DNA of 46,915 bases from Rhodococcus maanshanensis NBRC 100610 (GCF_001894865.1 NZ_BCXA01000037.1:1-46915), one strand, 5' to 3'. Numbered from the stretch's first letter, positions 23,320-36,410 are shown. The notes: generated by a model not told the origin, from the letters alone. A program made the numbers and translations.

Positions 23320-25167
23320 TCAGCGCGCGAGGGCCAGCGCGTCGGACGGCACGGCCGCCCGCGCCAGCAACCGCGCGTACCGACCGCCGAGCTCGACCAG
23401 CTCCGCGTGGGTGCCGCGTTCGGCGACGCGCCCGCGATCGAGCACGACGATCTGGTCCGCGTCGCGGATCGTGGACAGCCGGTGCGCGATGGTGATGGTG
23501 GTGCGTCCCCGGCTCACGGTGTCGAGCGCGGCCTGCACGGCCCGCTCGGTCTCGTTGTCCAGCGCGCTGGTCGCCTCGTCGAGGATCAGCACCCGCGGGT
23601 CGCGCAGCAGGGTGCGGGCGATCGCGATGCGCTGCTTCTCGCCGCCCGAGAACCGGTGACCTCGCGCGCCGACGACGGTGTCGTAGCCGTCGGGCAGGGA
23701 GGCGATCAGCTCGTGCACCTGGGCGTCGCGCGCCGCCGCCTCGATGTCGGCGTCGGTGGCGTCGGGCCTGGCGTGCCGCAGGTTCTCGCGGATGGTGGCG
23801 TGCAGCAGGTACGTCTCCTGGGACACGACGCCGACCAGTTCGGACAGTTCCGCGAGCGGGATCGACCGCAGGTCGACCCCGTCGATGCTCACCGAACCGG
23901 AGCTCGGGTCGTGGAGCCGGGCCACCAGGGACGCGAGAGTGGTCTTGCCCGAACCGGTTTCGCCGACGAGCGCGAGCGAGGAACCGGCGGGCACCTCGAT
24001 GCTGACGGAGTCGAGGGCGTTCCGGTCCGCCCCCTCGTAGCGGAAGCCGATGTCGGCCAGCCGAACCGCGCCCGCCACGTCCTCGCGGCACAGGTGCACG
24101 GGGTGCTCGGGGTCGTCGATCTCGACGGGGAGGTCGAGGTACTCGAAGATGCGGCTGAACAGGGCGAGCGAACTGGTCACCGAGACGCCGACGTCGAGCA
24201 GGCTCATCAGCGGCCGGAACAGCGCCGCCTGCAGCCCGGTGAACGCCACCAGGGTGCCGATGGTCATGCCGCCGGAGGTGGCAGGCAGTCCCGCCGCGAG
24301 GTAGAGCAGCGCCGGGATGGCGGCGAAGACGATATTCATCGTGGCCATCCGCCAGCGGCCGGAGAGCTGCGACCTGACCTCGAGATCGGCCAGGCGGTGC
24401 GAGGTGTCCGCGAAGCGCTCCGACATCGCCGGACCCGCCCCCAGCGTCTTGCCGAGCTGGATTCCGCTGATGGACAGGGACTCCTCGATCTGGGTCTGCA
24501 TGTCGGCGAGGGTGCGCTGGCGCTGCGCCGTGATCTCCCGTCGCATCCGGGCGACCTTGCGGGTCAACCAGATCGCGGGTGGGAGCACGATCAGGGAGAG
24601 CAGCGAGAGCCGCCAGCTCAGCACGGCCATCGCGATGGACGTGCCGACGACGGTGGTGACGTTGGAGGCGATCGAGGTGGCGGTCGAGGTGACCACGGTC
24701 TGCATGCCGCCGATGTCGTTGGTGAGGCGGGACTGGATCTCCCCTCCCCTGGTGCGGGTGAAGAAGCCGAGCGACTGCCGCTGCAGGTGGGCGAACACCC
24801 GGGTCCGGAGTCCGTGCATGATGCGCTGGCCGACCGTGGTGGAGATCCAGGTCTGCACGACGCCGAGCACCGAGCCGACGACGGTCACCGCGAGCATGCC
24901 GATCACCGCCCACACCAGCAGCGTGACGTCCTGGTCGGGAATGGCCTTGTCGATGACGGCGCGGACCAGGAACGGATTGGCCAGCGAGACGGCGGATGCC
25001 GCGATGATCAGCACGGTGACCACCGCGATCTGCGGGCGGTAGGGCGAGAACAGGGCGCCGATCCGGCGCAGGCTCACCGGCGACTCCGCCAGCTGGGCGC
25101 GGTCGGCGGGATCGATCTTGCGTGAGCGGGGACCCGGTCCGGGCTCGCCGCTTCGGGGGCTTGTCAT
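23320..25167 (-). CDS. ABC-type multidrug/lipid exporter (fused permease-ATPase)
   Basis: A 615-residue type IV half-transporter. The N-terminal six-helix domain spans about 35-320 and the nucleotide-binding domain follows: Walker A GETGSGKTT (about 397-405), signature FSGGEKQRIAIARTL (about 500-514), Walker B VLILDEATSALD (about 522-533) and switch His in IAHRLSTI. A full exporter requires dimerisation, and no second half-transporter adjoins, so it is probably a homodimer. A MarR regulator is divergent across an 87-bp gap with two long inverted repeats, the usual layout of substrate-inducible efflux. Confidence 0.92.
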   Translation of the reverse strand: MTSPRSGEPGPGPRSRKIDPADRAQLAESPVSLRRIGALFSPYRPQIAVVTVLIIAASAVSLANPFLVRAVIDKAIPDQDVTLLVWAVIGMLAVTVVGSVLGVVQTWISTTVGQRIMHGLRTRVFAHLQRQSLGFFTRTRGGEIQSRLTNDIGGMQTVVTSTATSIASNVTTVVGTSIAMAVLSWRLSLLSLIVLPPAIWLTRKVARMRREITAQRQRTLADMQTQIEESLSISGIQLGKTLGAGPAMSERFADTSHRLADLEVRSQLSGRWRMATMNIVFAAIPALLYLAAGLPATSGGMTIGTLVAFTGLQAALFRPLMSLLDVGVSVTSSLALFSRIFEYLDLPVEIDDPEHPVHLCREDVAGAVRLADIGFRYEGADRNALDSVSIEVPAGSSLALVGETGSGKTTLASLVARLHDPSSGSVSIDGVDLRSIPLAELSELVGVVSQETYLLHATIRENLRHARPDATDADIEAAARDAQVHELIASLPDGYDTVVGARGHRFSGGEKQRIAIARTLLRDPRVLILDEATSALDNETERAVQAALDTVSRGRTTITIAHRLSTIRDADQIVVLDRGRVAERGTHAELVELGGRYARLLARAAVPSDALALAR

Positions 25168-25182
25168 ACAACCACCCCTCTC

Positions 25183-25203
25183 GTATGTCGGGGTCAGACA
25201 TAC
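25183..25203. promoter_or_regulatory. Inverted repeat GTATGTC-N7-GACATAC, probable MarR operator
   Basis: Perfect 7-bp arms lie 16 bp upstream of the exporter start codon. The 14-bp centre-to-centre arm spacing fits a winged-helix dimer such as MarR. It would repress the exporter. Confidence 0.65.
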
Positions 25204-25211
25204 TGAGGCTC

Positions 25212-25240
25212 CCTCACTATGAGGTTACTGTCAAGTGAGG
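25212..25240. promoter_or_regulatory. Inverted repeat CCTCACT-N15-AGTGAGG near the MarR start
   Basis: Perfect 7-bp arms lie 15 bp before the MarR start codon. The arm sequence differs from the first repeat, so it may be a separate site or a promoter-overlapping structure. It brackets the likely marR promoter. Confidence 0.5.
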
Positions 25241-25254
25241 TAGCCTAAGTCACC

Positions 25255-25674
25255 ATGGACCAGCGCCACCCCGACACCCTCCGGGACCTCGTGATGTCCA
25301 GCGCCCGCGCCCTGCGCCGACGCTGGTTCGTCGCGCTCGAGCCGTGGCAGCTGTCCCCGCACGAGTACCGCGCGCTGCACGTGATCGGCCGCGACACGGA
25401 CCGGCAACCTCGGCTCGGCGACGTCGCGAAGGCGCTGCGCATCGCGCCGCGGTCCGCCACCGAGGTGGTCGACAGGCTCGAGCAACGCGGGCTCAGTGAA
25501 CGGGTCCCGGACGCCGCCGACCGGCGCGCCACGTGCGTGCGCCTGACCGAGGCCGGTCGCCGCATCATCGGCGAACTCGAGACCGCGCGCGCCGCCGACG
25601 CCGAGGACTTCTTCGCGCCGTTGGACGAGCACGATCGCGCCGAGCTGCGCCGCATCCTCGACAAATTGCGCTGA
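25255..25674 (+). CDS. MarR-family transcriptional regulator
   Basis: A 139-residue winged-helix regulator. The DNA-recognition part is RLGDVAKALRIAPRSATEVVDRLEQRGL (about 51-78) followed by the wing (RVPDAADRRATCVRLTEAG, about 82-100), with dimerisation helices at both ends. It diverges from the ABC exporter; two inverted repeats occupy the gap. It most likely represses the exporter and itself until a toxic ligand binds. A long hairpin follows its stop codon. Confidence 0.9.
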   Translation: MDQRHPDTLRDLVMSSARALRRRWFVALEPWQLSPHEYRALHVIGRDTDRQPRLGDVAKALRIAPRSATEVVDRLEQRGLSERVPDAADRRATCVRLTEAGRRIIGELETARAADAEDFFAPLDEHDRAELRRILDKLR

Positions 25675-25681
25675 CGCGCCT

Positions 25682-25721
25682 GTGCGCGGTTGACGAGTGT
25701 CTGGACTCGTCAACCGCGCAC
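25682..25721. terminator. Hairpin with 17-bp stem between marR and purB
   Basis: Perfect arms at 25682-25698 and 25705-25721 enclose a 6-nt loop (GTCTGG). It has no T-tract but lies exactly between convergent genes, where high-GC actinobacterial terminators are often I-shaped hairpins. It could alternatively be a dispersed palindromic repeat. Confidence 0.7.
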
Positions 25722-25736
25722 GGGCGGCGCAGCCGC

Positions 25737-27158
25737 CTAGAGGATCGGCGAGGGCTTGTAGCCCGCCGCCTCGGGGTTCTGCTCCACCAGAAGGCCGACC
25801 CGGCGCACCACCGTGGCCACCTGGGACTCGGCAGCGCCGATGAAGGCGGACTTGTCCTCCAGCGCGGCGTCCAGCTGCGCGCGGTCCAGCGGGAAGCGGT
25901 CGTCGGCGGCCAGGCGGTCGAGCAGGTCGGGCTCGCGGCCGTCCTCACGCATCGCCAGCGCGACGGCGACGGCGTGCTCCTTGATGACCTCGTGCGCGGT
26001 CTCGCGGCCGGTGCCCGCGCGCACGGCGGCCATCAGCATCCGGGTGGTGGCCAGGAACGGCAGGTAGCGGGTGAGCTCCTTCTCGATCACCGCCGGGTAC
26101 GCACCGAACTCGTCGAGCACGGTCAGGAAGGTCTCGATCTGTCCGTCGATCGCGAAGAACGCGTCCGGCAGCGCCACCCGGCGGACCACCGAGCAGAACA
26201 CGTCGCCCTCGTTCCACTGCGCGCCGGCCAGCTCCGCGGCCATCGACGCGTAGCCGCGCAGCACGACCTGCAGGCCGTTGACGCGCTCGCACGAACGGGT
26301 GTTCATCTTGTGCGGCATCGCGGACGAGCCGACCTGGCCGGGCTGGAAGCCCTCGGTGACCAGCTCGTGGCCCGCCATCAGGCGGATGGTGTGCGCGAAC
26401 GAGGACGGGCCCGCACCCACCTGCACCAGCGCGGACAGCACGTCGTGGTCGAGCGAGCGCGGGTACACCTGCCCGACGCTGGTCAGCACGTGCGCGAAGC
26501 CGAGGTGCTCGGCGACCTTCGCCTCGAGGAAGTCCAGCTTCTCGGTGTCGCCGCCGAGCAGGTCGAGCATGTCCTGGGCGGTGCCCATCGGGCCCTTGAT
26601 GCCGCGCAGCGGGTACCGGTCGATCAGCTCGCGCAGGCGGGTCAGCGCGACCAGCATCTCGTCGGCTGCGGAGGCGAAGCGCTTGCCGAGGGTGGTGGCC
26701 TGCGCGGCGACGTTGTGGCTGCGGCCCGCCATCACCAGCGAGGAATACTCGGCGGCCTTCTCCGCGAGCCGCGCCGCGACCGCGACGCCGTGCGCGTACA
26801 CGTGCTCGAGCGAACGGAAGACCTGCAGCTGCTCGACGTTCTCGGTGAGGTCGCGACTGGTCAGGCCCTTGTGCACGTGCTCGTGTCCGGCGAGGGCGTT
26901 GAACTCCTCGATCCGCGCCTTGACGTCGTGCCGGGTCACCCGCTCCCGGTCCGCGATGGAGTCGAGGTCCACCTGCTCGAGGACCCGCTCGTAGTCGGCG
27001 AGCGCGTCCTCGGGCACGTCGATGCCGAGCGAGGCCTGCGCCCGCAGCACCGCCAGCCACAGCTGACGCTCCAGCACGATCTTGTGCTCGGGCGACCACA
27101 GCTCCCTCAGGTCGGGGCTGGCGTATCGGTTGGCAAGGACGTTGGGGATGCGGCTCAC
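25737..27158 (-). CDS. purB: Adenylosuccinate lyase
   Basis: A 473-residue enzyme of the fumarase/aspartase superfamily that removes fumarate from SAICAR and from adenylosuccinate in purine synthesis. The signature GSSAMPHKMNT lies at about 280-290, with THD-equivalent TSRDLTENVEQ near 86-96 and AGRSHNVAAQATTLG near 140-154. The GTG at 27158 is chosen (SRIPNVLANRYASPDLR begins the conserved part); the frame extends 16 codons further without a clear start signal. Same size as mycobacterial PurB (about 472). Confidence 0.95.
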   Translation of the reverse strand: MSRIPNVLANRYASPDLRELWSPEHKIVLERQLWLAVLRAQASLGIDVPEDALADYERVLEQVDLDSIADRERVTRHDVKARIEEFNALAGHEHVHKGLTSRDLTENVEQLQVFRSLEHVYAHGVAVAARLAEKAAEYSSLVMAGRSHNVAAQATTLGKRFASAADEMLVALTRLRELIDRYPLRGIKGPMGTAQDMLDLLGGDTEKLDFLEAKVAEHLGFAHVLTSVGQVYPRSLDHDVLSALVQVGAGPSSFAHTIRLMAGHELVTEGFQPGQVGSSAMPHKMNTRSCERVNGLQVVLRGYASMAAELAGAQWNEGDVFCSVVRRVALPDAFFAIDGQIETFLTVLDEFGAYPAVIEKELTRYLPFLATTRMLMAAVRAGTGRETAHEVIKEHAVAVALAMREDGREPDLLDRLAADDRFPLDRAQLDAALEDKSAFIGAAESQVATVVRRVGLLVEQNPEAAGYKPSPIL

Positions 27159-27219
27159 GAGCGCCCAGTTTACGGCCGCCGCCCGCCGGACCGGCAGCCG
27201 CGCCACCCGGGGCGGGCGG

Positions 27220-27936
27220 CTACGGCTCCGGTTCCTCCTGCGGGAGCGGCGGCGCGGCCACGTCGATGACCTCCGACAGCATCTCCCTTGCCAACTGCTC
27301 GGGGTCGGGATCGGACTCGCTCAGCGCCCCGACGACGGCCCCGTCCACCACGCAGATCAGCCTGCGCAGCCCCTCCTGCCGGACCTGCCGCCCTGATCGG
27401 CGCAGCACCTCACCGAGGGCATCGTCGAACTGGATCCGTAACCGCCGCTGCACCTCCTGCAACTGGGGGTGCCGGGCGGAGGCGATGAAGCACTCGTACC
27501 GGGCGATGAGGTGTTCCCGCGCCGCGCCCTCGATCGGGCCGACCAGCAGCTCGATGATCAGTTCGACGACGGCCGCCGCGTCGCGGTCGGCCTGCGTGAT
27601 CTCGTCGATCCGGGCGCGCATGGCGTCCATCTCCCGGCTGCCGCTCAGCTCCACAGCCCGCGCGATCAGGTCGTCGAGGGACTCGAAGTAGTAGGTCGTC
27701 GACGCCAGCGGCAGGCCGGCGCGCTGGGCCACCGCCCGATGGCGGACCGCCTCGAACCCGCCCTCGAGCATCAGATCCGCCGCGGCCTCGACGAGCGCCA
27801 TCCGGCGTCGTTCGCCTTTGGGAGTCGCCGCGGAAGACACCCGGCCCATCGTGCCAGCGGAAGCGCTGCGCCGAGTCGATTTCGCTGGAGCGGGTGCGGG
27901 CGAGGCCGCCGTCCCGTCAGTGTCCGAGTGCAGCAC
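27220..27936 (-). CDS. TetR-family regulator with long basic/Ala-rich N-terminus
   Basis: A 238-residue regulator if started at GTG 27936, or 209 residues from ATG 27849. The helix-turn-helix is ALVEAAADLMLEGGFEAVRHRAVAQRAGLPLASTTYYFESLDDLI (about 47-92 in the long form). The C-terminal domain belongs to a TetR subgroup with a conserved YECFI..ARHPQL region. The long form overlaps the end of the aminotransferase gene by 20 bp, implying coupling. A 12-bp palindrome upstream of that gene (29137-29148) is a possible operator. It lies near purB, as TetR gene Rv0775 does in M. tuberculosis, but orthology is not tested. Confidence 0.82.
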   Translation of the reverse strand: MLHSDTDGTAASPAPAPAKSTRRSASAGTMGRVSSAATPKGERRRMALVEAAADLMLEGGFEAVRHRAVAQRAGLPLASTTYYFESLDDLIARAVELSGSREMDAMRARIDEITQADRDAAAVVELIIELLVGPIEGAAREHLIARYECFIASARHPQLQEVQRRLRIQFDDALGEVLRRSGRQVRQEGLRRLICVVDGAVVGALSESDPDPEQLAREMLSEVIDVAAPPLPQEEPEP

Positions 27937-29086
27937 TGCGTCCCAATCTCTCCAGCGCCTCTTCGACGTCGGCCGTCGCGCCCGCGAACGAGATCCGCAC
28001 GGTCCGGTCGCCGCGGACCGTGTCGAAGTCGACGCCCGGCGCCAGCGCCACCCCGGTCTCCCGGAGCAGTTCCGCGCACCACGACGTCGAATCGTCTGTG
28101 AGGTGTCCGATGTCGGCGTAGGCGTAGAACGCGCCGTCGGCAGGGGCCAGGTCCGTGATGCCCAGCCGCGGCAGCGCGGCCAGCACCAGGTCGCGGTTGG
28201 CCGCGTACCGCCGCACGTGCCCGTCCAGCTCGGTCATGGACTCGTCGGTGAAGGCCGCGACCGCCGCGTACTGCGAGATCGCGGGCGGGCACACCGTCAT
28301 GTTCGACGCGAGCCGCTGCAACGCCCGGCGCAGCCCGGCGGGCACCAGCATCCAGCCCAGCCGCCAACCGGTCATCGAGAAGTACTTGGAGACCGAGCCG
28401 ATCACGACCGCCTCGCGCGAGGTCTCCCATGCCGACGCGGTCGCCGAGGTACCGGAACCGAACTCGATCCCGTGGTAGATCTCGTCGGAGATCAGCAGGG
28501 TGCCGTGGTCCTCGCACCAGCGCGCGAGGGCGGCGAGTTCGGCCGGGTCGATGACGGTGCCGGTCGGGTTCGCCGGGCTGGCGACGACCAGGCCTGCCGG
28601 CGGCTCGTCCAGCGCCTCGAGCATCGCGACGGTCGGCTGGAAGCGGGTGTCCGGTCCGCAGTCGAGCTCGATCACGCGACAGCCGAGCGCGGTGAGCGTG
28701 TTGCGGTACGCCGGGTAGCCGGGCCGCGCCACGACCACTGTGTCGCCTGCGTCGAAGGCCGCGAGGAAGATCAGCGTGAAGGCGCCGGAGGAGCCCGTGG
28801 TCACCACGACGTCGTCGGGATCGACCGCGATCGACGACTTCTCGCTGTGGTAGCCGGCGATCGCCTCCCGCAGCGGCAGGATCCCGAACGTCTCGGTGTA
28901 GCCGAGTAATTGGGTGTCGAGGGCCTCGCGCGCCGCACGCAGCACCGGACCGGGCGCCTGGGTGGACGGCTGCCCCGCGGCCAGCGTCAGGACGTCGCCG
29001 TGGGTTCGGGCCCGCTCGGTGGCGGCCTTCCAGACGTCCATGACATGGAAGGTGGGGACCTGGGATCGCTCGGACTCTGCTCGCAC
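27917..29086 (-). CDS. PLP-dependent class I/II aminotransferase
   Basis: A 389-residue fold-type I aminotransferase. Key residues: Asn173 (PANPTG), Asp201 and Tyr204 (SDEIYHGIEF), and the cofactor lysine Lys234 (SVSKYFSMTGWRLGW); a C-terminal Arg (VRISFAG) should bind the substrate carboxylate. Substrate preference, aspartate or aromatic-type, cannot be set from sequence. The GTG at 29086 is chosen because homologous-looking sequence begins shortly after; ATG at residue 16 (MDVWKAA) is possible. The 3' end overlaps the TetR start, so the two are one unit. Its leader contains interlaced inverted repeats. Confidence 0.85.
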   Translation of the reverse strand: MRAESERSQVPTFHVMDVWKAATERARTHGDVLTLAAGQPSTQAPGPVLRAAREALDTQLLGYTETFGILPLREAIAGYHSEKSSIAVDPDDVVVTTGSSGAFTLIFLAAFDAGDTVVVARPGYPAYRNTLTALGCRVIELDCGPDTRFQPTVAMLEALDEPPAGLVVASPANPTGTVIDPAELAALARWCEDHGTLLISDEIYHGIEFGSGTSATASAWETSREAVVIGSVSKYFSMTGWRLGWMLVPAGLRRALQRLASNMTVCPPAISQYAAVAAFTDESMTELDGHVRRYAANRDLVLAALPRLGITDLAPADGAFYAYADIGHLTDDSTSWCAELLRETGVALAPGVDFDTVRGDRTVRISFAGATADVEEALERLGRSAALGH

Positions 29087-29101
29087 CGGGACGAGGCTAG
29101 T

Positions 29102-29197
29102 GCCTTGCGCTCGAAGTCCATTGATGATTGCCGGGGATCCACGTGGATGCATCGCAAGGCGACAACGCCGCGAGGCGCCGCGTCGGCCCCGGCAATC
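29102..29197. other. Interlaced inverted repeats upstream of the aminotransferase
   Basis: GCCTTGCG (29102-29109) pairs with 29153-29160, and GATTGCCGGGG (29126-29136) pairs with CCCCGGCAATC (29187-29197). The pairs interlock (A-B-A'-B'), a pattern that as RNA would be a pseudoknot. The minus-strand copy would be the aminotransferase 5' leader. No known riboswitch class was recognised. Confidence 0.3.
29137..29148. promoter_or_regulatory. 12-bp palindrome ATCCACGTGGAT, possible operator
   Basis: A perfect palindrome 51 bp upstream of the aminotransferase start. It could serve the TetR regulator encoded downstream in the same unit; no second copy was found. Confidence 0.35.
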
Positions 29198-29264
29198 GCA
29201 AGAAGAGTTCGGGCGCGGGGCACTGGCGCGCCCGGGCGATCTGCCCGAGCGATACCGCAACGAC

Positions 29265-29297
29265 AGCGGCCCCGAGGACCGGATCCTCGGGGCCGCT
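29265..29297 (-). terminator. Hairpin terminator after cholesterol oxidase 1
   Basis: A perfect 14-bp GC-rich stem (29265-29278 with 29284-29297) around a 5-nt loop, 43 bp beyond the stop codon of the minus-strand cholesterol oxidase gene. There is no clear T-tract, as is common in high-GC actinobacteria. Confidence 0.65.
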
Positions 29298-29339
29298 GCC
29301 GGCAGGGGGTACTGCTATTCGGTACCGATCGTGCGCATG

Positions 29340-31036
<1,697 letters not shown>

Positions 31037-31063
31037 CAGCCGTAACAGCATCGAGATTCGCAA

Positions 31064-31075
31064 TACCGGCCGGTA
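31064..31075. promoter_or_regulatory. Palindrome TACCGGCCGGTA upstream of the KstR box (copy 1)
   Basis: A perfect 12-bp palindrome 27 bp upstream of the KstR box. The second cholesterol oxidase promoter holds the matching form TACCG-TT-CGGTA, so it is probably the operator of a second, unidentified regulator. Confidence 0.5.
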
Positions 31076-31167
31076 ATAAACCGAGAACCCACAGCCCATA
31101 TCCGATTATTCGAAATTCCTGTGCTGCAGCGTTTTCACCAGTACTGTTCAACGGTTTGTCGCGCACA

Positions 31168-31209
31168 GGAGGCGCCCCGCGCAGGCCGAGGCCACAGCGG
31201 GACGCCTCC
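31168..31209 (-). terminator. Hairpin terminator after cholesterol oxidase 2
   Basis: GGAGGCG-C-CCCGC pairs with GCGGG-A-CGCCTCC, a 12-bp stem with one mismatch and a 16-nt loop, 36 bp past the stop codon of the upstream gene copy (minus strand). It separates the two tandem genes, so each copy has its own promoter and terminator. Confidence 0.65.
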
Positions 31210-31245
31210 GTTCTCACGAGAACGCGTTCACCGATTCGGATGGAT

Positions 31246-33051
<1,806 letters not shown>

Positions 33052-33082
33052 TTACGCTACAGCGACCTGGACCAGCGTCCAC

Positions 33083-34336
33083 CTAGATGCTGATGCGGCC
33101 CTCGACGGCGGCGAGCCCGATGTCGCGGCGGAAGTGCCCACCGGGCAGCCGCACCTCGGCGAGCTTGGCGTAGGCGTCCTCGCGGGCGCTCGTCAGGTCG
33201 GCCCCGACCCCGACGACGCTGAGCACCCGGCCGCCGGAGGACACCACGGCGCCGTCCTCACGCAGGCCGGTGCCCGCGTGCAGCACACCGTCCGCATCCG
33301 AGCCGCTGATCACGTCGCCCGTGCGGGGGCGTCCCGGGTAGTTCTCGGCGGCCAGCACCACGGTCACCGCTGCACCGTCGCGCCAGCGCAGCGGGGCCGC
33401 CTCGGCGAGGGTGCCGGTGGCAGTGGCGTTCAGCAACTCACCGAGCGGGGACTCCAGCAGCGCCAGCACGGCCTGGGTCTCCGGGTCGCCGAAGCGGCAG
33501 TTGAACTCGACGACGGCGGGGCCGTCCTTGCCGATCGCGAGCCCGGCATACAGCAGCCCCGAGAAGCCGCTGCCGCGCTTGACCAGCTCCGCGGCCACCG
33601 GGACGACGACCTCGTCGACGATCTGGGTCACCGTCTCCTCGGGCAGCCACGGCAGCGGGGTGTACGCACCCATACCGCCGGTGTTCGGCCCGGTGTCGCC
33701 GTCGCCGACCCGCTTGTGGTCCTGCGCGGGCAGCAGCGGGACCACCGTCTCGCCATCGACCAGGCAGAACAGCGACACCTCCGGCCCGTCGAGGTACGAC
33801 TCCAGCAGGACCGGGTGCCCGGTCTCGAGCAGCTCGGCGGCATGATCGCGGGCTGCGCCGCGGTCGGTGGTGACGACGACGCCCTTGCCCGCCGCCAGCC
33901 CGTCGTCCTTGACCACCCAGTGCGGACCGAAGCGGTCGAGGGCCTCGTCCAGGTTGGCCGGGCTGTCGACGATCTCGCTGTGCGCGGTCCGCACAACCGC
34001 CGCCGCCATCACGTCCTTCGCGAACGCCTTGGAGCCCTCGATCCGGGCGGCGTCGGCGGACGGCCCGAAGCACGCGATCCCGGCCGCGCGGACGGCGTCG
34101 GCGACACCGACCACCAGCGGCACCTCGGGACCGATCACGACCAGGTCCGCGGCGACCTTCTGTGCCAGTGCCACCACGGCCTCCCCGGACGCGACGTCCA
34201 CGGGATGCTGCTCGGCGATCTTCGCGATCCCGGCGTTGCCGGGTGCGGCGAACAGGGCCGTCACACCCGGGTCGCGCCCGAGGGCGAGAAGAAGGGCATG
34301 TTCACGGGCTCCGGAGCCGATAACGAGTACGCGCAC
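33083..34336 (-). CDS. purD: Phosphoribosylamine-glycine ligase (GAR synthetase)
   Basis: A 417-residue ATP-grasp enzyme of purine synthesis. N-terminal block [15 protein letters not shown] (4-18), the [19 protein letters not shown]-lid (about 137-152) and the metal-site [17 protein letters not shown] (about 272-288) are clear. GTG start at 34336. It follows the GT39 gene by 10 bp on the same strand, so it may be read from the upstream glycosyltransferase promoter as well as its own. Confidence 0.96.
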   Translation of the reverse strand: MRVLVIGSGAREHALLLALGRDPGVTALFAAPGNAGIAKIAEQHPVDVASGEAVVALAQKVAADLVVIGPEVPLVVGVADAVRAAGIACFGPSADAARIEGSKAFAKDVMAAAVVRTAHSEIVDSPANLDEALDRFGPHWVVKDDGLAAGKGVVVTTDRGAARDHAAELLETGHPVLLESYLDGPEVSLFCLVDGETVVPLLPAQDHKRVGDGDTGPNTGGMGAYTPLPWLPEETVTQIVDEVVVPVAAELVKRGSGFSGLLYAGLAIGKDGPAVVEFNCRFGDPETQAVLALLESPLGELLNATATGTLAEAAPLRWRDGAAVTVVLAAENYPGRPRTGDVISGSDADGVLHAGTGLREDGAVVSSGGRVLSVVGVGADLTSAREDAYAKLAEVRLPGGHFRRDIGLAAVEGRISI

Positions 34337-34346
34337 GGGCCTCAGA

Positions 34347-36410
34347 CTACGGCCCGGCCTCCACCCGCGGCGCGGTCAGGTCGTACATAGTTGCGCCATC
34401 GACCGTGGTTGCGGCGAAGTTCTGTGCGACCCATTCGGAAATCTCCGCACCGCTGCCGCCCGCGCCACCGGGGCCCATGCCGCCGCCCCCGATGAAGTAG
34501 TGGATCCTCCCCTCGGCCACGTACTGCTGGAACTGCGCCAGGCTCGGCGAGGGGTCGCTGCCGTTGAAGCCGCCGATCGGCATCACCGGATCCCCTGTGG
34601 CCAGCTGGTACCCGGAGGCGCTGTTGGACCCGACGGCGGCCGCGACCCAGGTGTAGCGGTCGGCGTCGGCCTCGAGCAGCGCGATCGACTCCGCGCTCGG
34701 CTCGCTGCCGCGCAACAGCCCGCCCGGCGAGCCCGGCCCCGCCGCCCCGCCCTCGCCGATGCGGCCGGGTGGGACCATCCCGTCGGGCACGGCGACCCCA
34801 CCGGGCAGCATGACGCCGGTCGGCGGCATCCCGCCGCGTCCGCCCGCGAACCCCCCTGGACCCTGCCCCTCCCCCCGGAACATGAATCCGCCAGGGCCGC
34901 CCACTCCGCCCGTGTTCGGGCCCGCGGAGACGATCGACCCGACGTGCGGGGAGACGATCGTGTCAAGCGCGTACGCGGCAGGCCCGGCGAGGCCCGCGAA
35001 CAGGGCGGCGCCCGCCGACACCGCGGCCACCCGCCCGGTCAGACGGGGCGCGAGCAGCGCGGCCGCGGACGCGATCCCGGCAACCAGCACCACCCAGCGC
35101 AGCCATGCCGCGAACTCCGGGCTGCGCCCGAGCAGCTCCCACGACCAGGCCGCGGTCATCGCGACCGTGACGGCGAGAACGATCCGCACCCACAGGGCAT
35201 CGCGTCGACGCCAGCCGAGCACCGCGCCCGCCCCGACCAGCGCCGCGATCGGCGGGGCCAGCGCGACCGTGTAATAGGCGTGGAAGATGCCGGCCATGAA
35301 GCTGAACACCAGCCCGGTGACGAGCAGCCAGACACCGAAGAGGACCAGGGCGGCCCGCTGGGTGTCGGGCCGGGATGCCCGACCGCGCAGCACGATCCCG
35401 AGCACCCCGAGGGCCAGCGCCGCCGGGATCAGCCACGCGATCTGACCGCCCTGGGCCGCGTCGAACACGCGGGTGATGCCGGTGCTCCCCCACATCCCGC
35501 CGCCCCCGCCGGGGGGACCGCCTGCCATCGCCTCGGCTCCGCCCCTGCCACCCGGCACGACACTGCCCCGCTCGTTGCCGTTGAGTCGGCCGAGCCCGTT
35601 GTACCCGAGGGTGAGTTCGAGGATCGAGTTGTCCTGCGAGCCGCCGATCCACGGCCGGGAGTCGGCGGGCCACAGCTCGACGGTCAGCAGCCACCAGCCG
35701 GCGGCGACGACCATCGCGGCCAGCGCGGCGAACAGCTGCAGCACGCGCCTGCCCAGCTTCGGCGGGCCGAACAGCAGGTAGGTCAGCGCCAGCGGCGGCA
35801 CCACCAGCATCACCTGCAGTTGCTTGGTGAGGAAGCCCAGCCCGACGAACGTGCCGGTGAGGAACAGCCACCGAGTACGGCCGTCGGACACGCCTCGCAG
35901 CAGCGCCCAGGCGGCGGCCACCATGAACAGCACCAGCAGCGCGTCCGGGTTGTTGAACCGGAACATCAGCGCGGCGACCGGCGTGAGCGCCAGTACGAGG
36001 CCGGCGAGCAACCCGGCCGCGGCGCCGAAGTACCGCCGCACCGTCGCCCACAGCAGGGCGACCGTGGCCACCCCCATCAGCGCCTGCGGCACCAGGATGC
36101 TCCACGAACTGAGGCCGAACGCGCGCACCGACAGCGCCATCACCCACAACGAGGCGGGCGGCTTGTCCACGGTGATCGAGTTCGCCGCATCCGAGGAGCC
36201 GAAGAAGAAGGCCTTCCAGGACACCGAACCCGCCTGCACCGCGGCTGAGTAGAACGAGTTGGCCCAGCCGGAGGCGCCCAGTCCCCAGAGGTAGGCGACG
36301 GCGGTCCCGATCAGCAGCGCCGCCAGCAGCCACGGCTCCGGCACGCGGCGCGGCGGCGCGGGATCGGGGGACGCCGCCACGGTCGTCGGCGCGTCGGTTG
36401 TGGTGGTCAC
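34347..36410 (-). CDS. GT39/ArnT-like membrane glycosyltransferase (YkcB-type)
   Basis: A 687-residue multi-pass enzyme moving sugars from a polyprenyl-phosphate donor to an extracytoplasmic acceptor. The GT39 catalytic loop is visible: [12 protein letters not shown] (51-62) and the acidic motif [10 protein letters not shown] with Asp82. About twelve hydrophobic segments follow. Two Gly/Pro-rich low-complexity stretches interrupt it: one near 290-300 ([12 protein letters not shown]) and a longer one near 510-580. The C-terminal extracytoplasmic domain resembles that of YkcB-type proteins. It starts at a GTG overlapping the GT2-GtrA stop (36407-36410), as in ykcB/ykcC-type pairs where the GT2 makes the lipid-linked sugar. 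The sugar is unknown. Confidence 0.8.
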   Translation of the reverse strand: MTTTTDAPTTVAASPDPAPPRRVPEPWLLAALLIGTAVAYLWGLGASGWANSFYSAAVQAGSVSWKAFFFGSSDAANSITVDKPPASLWVMALSVRAFGLSSWSILVPQALMGVATVALLWATVRRYFGAAAGLLAGLVLALTPVAALMFRFNNPDALLVLFMVAAAWALLRGVSDGRTRWLFLTGTFVGLGFLTKQLQVMLVVPPLALTYLLFGPPKLGRRVLQLFAALAAMVVAAGWWLLTVELWPADSRPWIGGSQDNSILELTLGYNGLGRLNGNERGSVVPGGRGGAEAMAGGPPGGGGGMWGSTGITRVFDAAQGGQIAWLIPAALALGVLGIVLRGRASRPDTQRAALVLFGVWLLVTGLVFSFMAGIFHAYYTVALAPPIAALVGAGAVLGWRRRDALWVRIVLAVTVAMTAAWSWELLGRSPEFAAWLRWVVLVAGIASAAALLAPRLTGRVAAVSAGAALFAGLAGPAAYALDTIVSPHVGSIVSAGPNTGGVGGPGGFMFRGEGQGPGGFAGGRGGMPPTGVMLPGGVAVPDGMVPPGRIGEGGAAGPGSPGGLLRGSEPSAESIALLEADADRYTWVAAAVGSNSASGYQLATGDPVMPIGGFNGSDPSPSLAQFQQYVAEGRIHYFIGGGGMGPGGAGGSGAEISEWVAQNFAATTVDGATMYDLTAPRVEAGP

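Noticed and set aside
21505-25125. Long frames opposite the flavoprotein (21505-23223) and the ABC exporter (23407-25125).
   Set aside because: Both are low-complexity translations antisense to genes with complete catalytic motifs, so they are shadows.
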